From Physcomitrium patens (lineage: Eukaryota > Streptophyta > Bryopsida > Funariales > Funariaceae), in assembly GCF_000002425.4 (NCBI RefSeq), contig NC_037263.1, positions 10,695,660 through 10,759,659 of the forward strand: a stretch of 64,000 bases of DNA, given 5' to 3'. The notes beneath the pieces were generated by a model. It did not search any database, had not been told where the DNA came from, and saw only the letters and a program-made list of their open reading frames with translations. Shown piece by piece: positions 58,601 to 64,000 of this stretch (position 1 is the first letter of the stretch; every line of letters begins with the position of its first letter). The position numbers were made by a program, and so were the translations under genes.

Positions 58601-60912
58601 TAATAGTCAGGAAATGTACGAGGCACTTTAGTGACACCAGGAAGCAAGAAAAAGGAAATGAAATGAGGAGGAAGGCAGGCAGACACACAGAGAACTGTGG
58701 AGGCACGTTCGCAAAGGAATTAACTACTCAGTAGAAAGGATGCACAATGAGACACAGAGAAAGAGATACACATACCCCCACACACACTGAGAGTTAGAGA
58801 GTTAGGGAGAGAGAGCGAGAGTGAGTGAGAGAGACAAAGAGGAGAAGTGAAGACCAAGGAGCAAGCAGGTGATGGTGATGCCGAGAGGAGAGAGCGGTGG
58901 TGGGGACTTGCTGGTTCAGCACCAGGACCAGCAGCTGCATCTCCCCAGGGTCTCGATATGTCTGCAGAGGGATAACCCCCCGGGGGGAAAATTGGGACGG
59001 GGTAGAGACTCACACATACACAGCGAGAGAGAGCGAGAGAGAGCGAGAGAGACAGAGGTAAATGACACTCAAGTTTCAAGGTTACACAAGGTATCACTCA
59101 AGCGCATCTATACCACAATCAATAAAAGGAAGCAAGCAATCTATATGTATCACTATCGACTCACGAATGCTGGCTCTGCAGTGCTCACAACACAGCGTGA
59201 CTCCCTTTTACTGATTGCGGCATGGATACGGCCAAGGATTCAACACACTCCATCTAATTGACTTGAACAAGCACCACTGATCTGAGAGGCAAACATAACG
59301 AGAAGCGGGAGATTTATGCTGTTCACATGAAGCGGGGGCACCGATAAGTGCCATAATTGGATTACGTCGCTCGTCCACACGCTGCAATGCTCCGAGTCTC
59401 CGTGTTGATGCACATTTCATCTGTAGAGAAGCATATCGGTAAGCCCTTTTCCTCTCAATCACGCTTCTGCCATCTGGCTAAGGTACCCAAATTCTCTGTA
59501 GCACCCAATTTCATATTCAATTAAGCGCATTGGCACCACTTACCAATCTTCAACAGCACCAACGCACAAGAGAGGCTGTTACAACTGACATGTTGGTTCA
59601 CAAAAGCCGAAGAATCAGGACGCATGAGCATATCCAAGCAGGACATTCCTTGCTGTGTCTAGTTTCGTGTTGTGGGACAGCCACGTTATTCGCTCCATGT
59701 TTTCTTGTCCAAGTTTTAATGTGCCAGCGACTTCCTCCATTGTTGGATAGTCTACTTTTACTATATATTGTTTAATGTGGCCTCCATCAATGCTCCCTAC
59801 CATCAACGTGATTATGCAGTGTCCATTCAGTTATAGCACTACATCTGTGATTGAATTGTATCTTGTTTACGTATTATCTTTCAGCATCTCTTAAGATTCT
59901 TCCTAAATACCTTTTCCAGATCTGGGCTGAAGGATTTTTTTTTTCCCCCTCTCAGACTAGTTTCTTGCAATGATCGAAACTGTTTATTACTGTGAACTAG
60001 GAAAAAAGTACGTTATGTCACTGAATATCCAAATTATTTTCATGTCTTCCATTTCAAGACTTTCAGTTTGTGCATGCTGGTGCCGATCAGGACCCCACCT
60101 GCGTGGTTCCTTCTCCAAGGCACCATTCAACACTCGTGATCCCAAATTATTCTTCATGTCCTTCACCAGCTTCGGCCATCTCCCCGCTTGCGTCGAACTT
60201 TCACTCCTGGTTTTCCTTTTTCTTAACCGATTCTACTCAATCCTGCTAGATCACTCTTTAATAACTTTCTGTATCCCAACCTTTCAGGGCATTTCACAAC
60301 TGACCGAACTCTACTCTCCAAGTTAAAGACTGAATTACAACCTGGAAGAGGATCATTACAAGCCACAGGACACTCACTTTTCACATGTGATGGAGAGACT
60401 AAAGTTGATAAATAATATCCAGAAAATATAAAGATTTTGAGAATTTCAAATAGTTCAAAATGGGAAAATAACAAAAAAATTTAAAGAAATAGCAGTAGAA
60501 CGGAAAGAGAAACGACCATTCTCTGGCGCTACAGAATTTATCCAGCTGTTCAGCCAAGGCAATAAAATTCCGATACATGTTGCCAGCTCTCTGCCATCCG
60601 TGAAAGACTGAAAGATACTGTTAACCGAATACCTGAAACGACCAGGTCCATGCGAATTAAACTTGATGTAGTCAATTTACAATTTTTGTCGCTGAGGAAT
60701 TTGACTGAAAATTAGAGGTACACTGCGCTTACTATTTATCATGATCAGAAGGCGACGACCGTGGCTGCCGTCCATGAACTGGCCCAGAATTTGAAACCAA
60801 TAATTTCACTATTCATCGATATCGTCACAAATGATCTTGACTAGAGAGAGAGCGAGAGCTTCATGAGATCGAAGCAGGGATGCATACAGAGAGAAAGAGT
60901 TCATCGAATCTC
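58601..60912. other. Return to moderate-GC intergenic DNA
   Basis: GA-rich runs (58795-58855, 59020-59060), CCCCCCGGGGGG at 58976-58987 and CTGGTTCAGCACCAGGACCAG near 58910 suggest promoter/leader DNA. Frames at 58720-59261, 59530-59775 and 59970-60326 have no family likeness. No gene supported; the right end is the 3' flank of the OSCP gene. Confidence 0.45.
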
Positions 60913-61638
60913 TTAAATGGCCTGAGCTAGAACTTTCTCCATCTGCGTGATTTTTCTTGCAATGGAAAGATCGATGTGCTTGTCTCCAATAGCAACCACA
61001 ATGCCGCCAATAATACTCCTGTCGACTCTCTGCGTAATTTCGACATTCTGACCTTTCTCAACATTTCCTTTCATTGCCTTCTTGATCTCCTCTAAGTCGG
61101 TTTCACTGAGCTCCATCGCCGTTGTCACGTACACCTCTACCTTTCCTTTGTGCGCATTCAACAGCTCGTTATAACATTTGAAAATTTTTGGTACCCAGTT
61201 GAGCCTCCCATTCTCCGCAAGCAAATTCATGAAATTCTTCGTGACGCCGTGAAAGTTTGTCGCCTTGAACACCGCCTCGACGGTCGCTACCCTGGATGCT
61301 TTGGATATCGATGGGTCTTTCATGAACTCGGCGAACAAAGTGCCAGGCATGCCGGCGACTCCGGTGACTTGCATTAAGTCGGCCTTTATGGTGTCCAATG
61401 CTTTTCCTCGCACTGCGACTACGTACAAAGCGCTCGCATACTTCCCAGCTACACCAAACATGGGCAGCAGCACCTCGATGTGCTTTTCCTTCCCAGCACC
61501 ACCGCTTTCGCATGCATCCCCCCCCCAGGTTTTATTATCCTTAGCCATTCCCCGCAACCCTAACGGTACAGCTGGAAGCCGTATCTTCCTCTCCGCTAAC
61601 CAACATAACCTCCCGAAAATTGGCATTGCCTTCCTCAT
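60913..61638 (-). CDS. Mitochondrial ATP synthase subunit O (OSCP)
   Basis: An intronless frame of 241 residues from MRKAMPIFG; an upstream in-frame ATG at 61674 would add 12 residues. The first about 45 residues are basic and hydrophobic (FGRLCWLAERKIRLPAVPLG), a likely mitochondrial presequence. The ATP-synthase delta/OSCP domain follows: MFGVAGKYASALYVVAVRG, FMKDPSIS, NFMNLLAENGRL, NAHKGKVEVYVTTAMELSE, and the C-terminal signature VDRSIIGGIVVAIGDKHIDL. OSCP links the F1 head to the peripheral stalk in the inner mitochondrial membrane. No stop or shift is seen, although the spacer WGGDACESGG around a C-rich run (61520) is unusual. Lack of introns may mean a retroposed but still open copy. 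No poly(A) remnant is visible. Confidence 0.85.
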   Translation of the reverse strand: MRKAMPIFGRLCWLAERKIRLPAVPLGLRGMAKDNKTWGGDACESGGAGKEKHIEVLLPMFGVAGKYASALYVVAVRGKALDTIKADLMQVTGVAGMPGTLFAEFMKDPSISKASRVATVEAVFKATNFHGVTKNFMNLLAENGRLNWVPKIFKCYNELLNAHKGKVEVYVTTAMELSETDLEEIKKAMKGNVEKGQNVEITQRVDRSIIGGIVVAIGDKHIDLSIARKITQMEKVLAQAI

Positions 61639-62584
61639 CGTTTCAGCCTCGGCAACGCAACCCACAATCAACACTCACACCCAATGCTCCTGCGATATTT
61701 CCCACTAATGCAAGGTCTTTCCGTTGCTTTCTTTGACAGTGCACATACGGTACCTGAAATTCTGCTGCAGGAATGACAAAGACGCCAAATTCCACAATTT
61801 GAGTTTCGTTTCTTGGTGATTTGTTAAAAGCTAGCTTGTTTACTGTTGCAGTTGCAATCATGAAGGTACACCTTAGAACATGATTATTTTAAGTGCCCTT
61901 AACAAAGTCCTTACTAATGACTACCAAGGAACTGCCACGTTTTGCTTCCTGAAATATCCAATTGGCAGCACAGCCACAGCTGGCTTTCTTCTCCGGCCAA
62001 TGCGACGCATTTCAAGTTGTGTTCTCTCGATAGACATCTGTTGTTGGGTCTCACCTGGTTGGAAGTGATCGTACTAATTTGGGCAGCGCTCAGAGTGTGG
62101 AAGCGTGATTTCGCAAGGGCTCGCAGGTAATTTTATGATCACCATCTGCAGGAGTAGACTTGAGGCAATGAGTTATTTGGTCATGAATGAAACAGAGAAA
62201 GTTTTTGTGATCGTGGGTTAGATTAGCTCTAAAATTATATCGTGTTCGGGTTGTGATTGTGAAGTTGATGATGATTCCTGAGGTTGATAATTAAGGGCCT
62301 AGACCACACAAGTTGAGAGTGCAACTCTTCGCCGAATGGTCAAATATAAGACTTCGGTCAATAATTGAGAGTACTGGGTCTTGAGCCTGCCTGAATTCCC
62401 TTTCAGATGTCGGATGTCGTGCGTTGTGTGCATATCAAAGTAGAAGAGCATTCTGTAGACTTCGTTCTTGCGCACCGCAACCTTGGTTTTACAGCAGTTC
62501 TCTTGCCTTGTCCCTGCAGTCGACGATCTACGGACTAGAGACTACTTTTGGCTTAGGGGGTTCTCCAACAGTATTTTTTTTTCC
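61639..62584. other. Region between OSCP and Dabb genes (divergent)
   Basis: The two genes are transcribed away from each other, so this is a candidate bidirectional promoter. Open frames at 61880-62130 and 62424-62584 have no family likeness and may be leader sequence of the Dabb gene. Confidence 0.45.
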
Positions 62585-63213
62585 ATGGATGAATCAGATG
62601 TGGAAATTACGTCGCTTGGTCCTATTCCCCCGATGGATACCGCGACCGAAGTGATGAAAGCCTCCAAGAGGTAAGAGACTGTATGGACATCTGGAACAAC
62701 TGAATCAAAACTGATTTGAAAATTTGAGTTCACAAGACTTAGGTATTCAGCTTTTCGATTCCAACTATATCTAGAGCTTCACACTTCGGCTCTGGTGAGC
62801 TGGGTGAATTTTGCAGGAGAATTTGTGAGCACGTGGTGGTGATGCGATTGAAGGAGGATGTTGACAGGCAACAAGAGGCTGAAATGCTTGATGTGCTGTG
62901 GTCGTTGCAGTTCCACTTTGATAGTATTGTCTTTCTCTCTACAGGTGAAATACTTTTAACGGTTGATAAATTTACAACAGCCTCATGAGTTAAGTCCTTC
63001 CATCTTGGTTAGGTGTGAAGATTTAATCTGCAGTGGTCTATACTGCAAAAAAGTTCTCATTTGGGAATTCCTTGTCTGAGAATTGGATTTTGAAGCGTTT
63101 TCAAACTTGCAAGGAGGCTTATTAAAGGGAAAGAGGGTTTGACCCATGCACTTCACATTCGATTTGAGAGCAAAGAAGCGTTGGTTACTTACTTGAATCA
63201 TCCCATCCTGAAG
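62585..63213 (+). pseudogene. Stress-responsive A/B-barrel (Dabb) gene, truncated
   Basis: Exon 1 62585-62670 (MDESDVEITSLGPIPPMD), GT/AG intron, exon 2 62817-62944 (ICEHVVVMRLKEDVDRQQEA, then MLDVLWSLQFHFDSIVFLST), intron, then coding resumes after the CAG at 63031-63033 (VVYTAKKFSFG). A stop (about 63120) and a one-base register change separate this from EGLTHALHIRFESKEALVTY LNHPILKE in one frame at about 63135-63213. HVV-MRLK, the THALHIRF strand and the ALVTYLNHP turn are the signature of Dabb (stress-responsive A/B barrel) proteins, small dimeric barrels seen in HS1 and UP3 of plants. Sense similarity stops at about 63213, where antisense gypsy integrase begins, so the last strand and helix are missing. 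A further intron could replace the apparent frameshift. Confidence 0.65.
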
Positions 63214-64000
63214 GAAACAAATATCCACCTTCAATATCTCAAAGAAAGATCTCTAGAACTTTGATACGAATTAGGTTCCTTGATCCTACATGATATCATC
63301 TGGTAAACTAAGATATCGATAGACACTATCTAGTAAGAGCCTTGCTATGTCTTTGCTTAACGATATTTTCTTGCAAGGAACAAATTGTGCCATCTTTGTA
63401 AGCCGATCTACCACAACAAAGATGCTGTCAAATGAATTCGATGGCGGCAGGTCTGTAATGAAGTCCATGGAAACTGAAGATCATGGCCAACGTGGAATAG
63501 GCAATGGCTCAAGAAGACCATAAGGACGATGCCGAGGGTTCTTGGATCTTGAACAAATGTCACAGAAGAAGACAAAATCCTTCACATCCTTCCACATTTG
63601 GAACCACCAAAAATCTCGGGAAATAAGTTTCAAGTTCTTATTGAATCCAAAATGTCTCGCAGCTCGAAAGTCGTGTTGAGATTAGAGAACTCGGAGTGGT
63701 GCTGGTCCCTTTGGAATATACAACCGCTCATCAAAGTATAAAAGATCTCCTTCCACCTTGAACTTGTCATTATTGATACGTTGCATGATATCAAGGGCTA
63801 CAGAATCTCCAATAGTCGCAGTACGTACTTGGTTGAGGAAGTGAGCATCAATTAGTACTATAGTAGAGTAAAGCCTGAATTGTTTCGACTTCAACAATGT
63901 TGTACACTGTTGATCAAACGCTGCTTCTCTAGCCTTTGGCGCTAGATACGATCTTTTTGATAATGCATCGGATAGTCCTTGTTGCTTCTCAGGCCGATAA
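63214..64000 (-). mobile_element. Ty3/gypsy integrase fragment, runs off window
   Basis: Entering from the right edge on the minus strand: the end of RNase H (YRPEKQQGLSDALSKRSYL), the spacer (REAAFDQQ), the pre-integrase block (DIMQRINNDKFKVEGDLLYF), the zinc domain (HDFRAARHFGFNK...CDICSRSKNPRHR) and the catalytic core (MDFITDLPPSNSFDSIFVVV; DRLTKMAQFVPCKK). Near the second aspartate (DQGT*FVSKF*RS) three stops occur. Similarity ends at EILKVDIC (about 63214). Chromovirus-like order; the spacer wording resembles the plus-strand fossil ending at 49657, so they may be one family. Far less decayed than the 43-57 kb copies. Confidence 0.9.

Noticed and set aside
58976..58987. CCCCCCGGGGGG palindrome
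   Set aside because: Simple homopolymer pair; too short and low in complexity to claim function.
59970..60326. 118-codon plus-strand frame
   Set aside because: Cys/Phe/Leu-rich, no motif, no splice or start support.
61265..61708. 147-codon plus-strand frame
   Set aside because: Antisense to OSCP, with no motif of its own.
1..64000. tRNA, rRNA or CRISPR features
   Set aside because: Reading both strands I found no cloverleaf-like A/B box pairs, no rRNA wording and no regularly spaced short repeats.

Overview
The window looks like a piece of a bryophyte, most likely moss, nuclear genome. I see plant genes with many short introns and good GT/AG borders, plastid proteins (a CPP1-type chaperone and a PYRP2-type riboflavin phosphatase), and one SHIPPO-repeat (ODF3-like) coding block, which would fit a lineage with swimming sperm. 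Gene islands of moderate GC alternate with very AT-rich transposon deserts. The species call is inference; nothing here names it.

Layout. 1-21 kb is a gene island: a nine-exon ARMH3/C10orf76-like gene (1974-5694, +), a spacer with decayed coding-like sequence (about 8.0-8.9 kb), a 25-exon exocyst SEC3 gene (10133-18492, +) and an intronless CPP1-like gene (20128-21009, +). 21-26.4 kb is AT-rich, with a 203-bp MITE and a fossil pogo/Tigger-type transposase. An intronless PYRP2-like HAD phosphatase follows (26442-27683, -). 31705-36770 is a nearly intact Ty1/copia element on the minus strand, with 287-bp LTRs, a perfect 5-bp target duplication, a half-tRNA primer site, one frameshift and one premature stop. 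38-42 kb holds a probable multi-exon minus-strand gene with a PH/TH1-like N-terminus and, on the plus strand, the SHIPPO-repeat block.

After a 100-N gap (43085-43184) the sequence becomes a decayed desert to about 58.6 kb. It contains an RNA-triphosphatase-like relic that resembles capping enzymes of nucleocytoplasmic large DNA viruses, a plus-strand Ty3/gypsy fossil, a minus-strand Ty3/gypsy fossil whose protease-gag half is tandemly duplicated, and two solo-LTR-like insertions. Each insertion sits in one duplicate while the other duplicate keeps the empty site. One of the LTRs (56177-56596) carries nine TTCTAGAA blocks that form textbook heat-shock elements ahead of a TATA box. The right end holds an intronless mitochondrial ATP synthase OSCP gene (60913-61638, -) and a stress-responsive A/B-barrel (Dabb) gene that is frameshifted and cut off at about 63213 by an antisense gypsy fragment running off the window.

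How the genes work together: the living genes are housekeeping functions with no operon-like link. ARMH3-like and SEC3 both belong to Golgi/exocytic membrane traffic and lie in the same orientation, but nothing in the sequence ties their regulation together. Exon models were built by hand from splice signals, reading phase and remembered family similarity, without alignment software.
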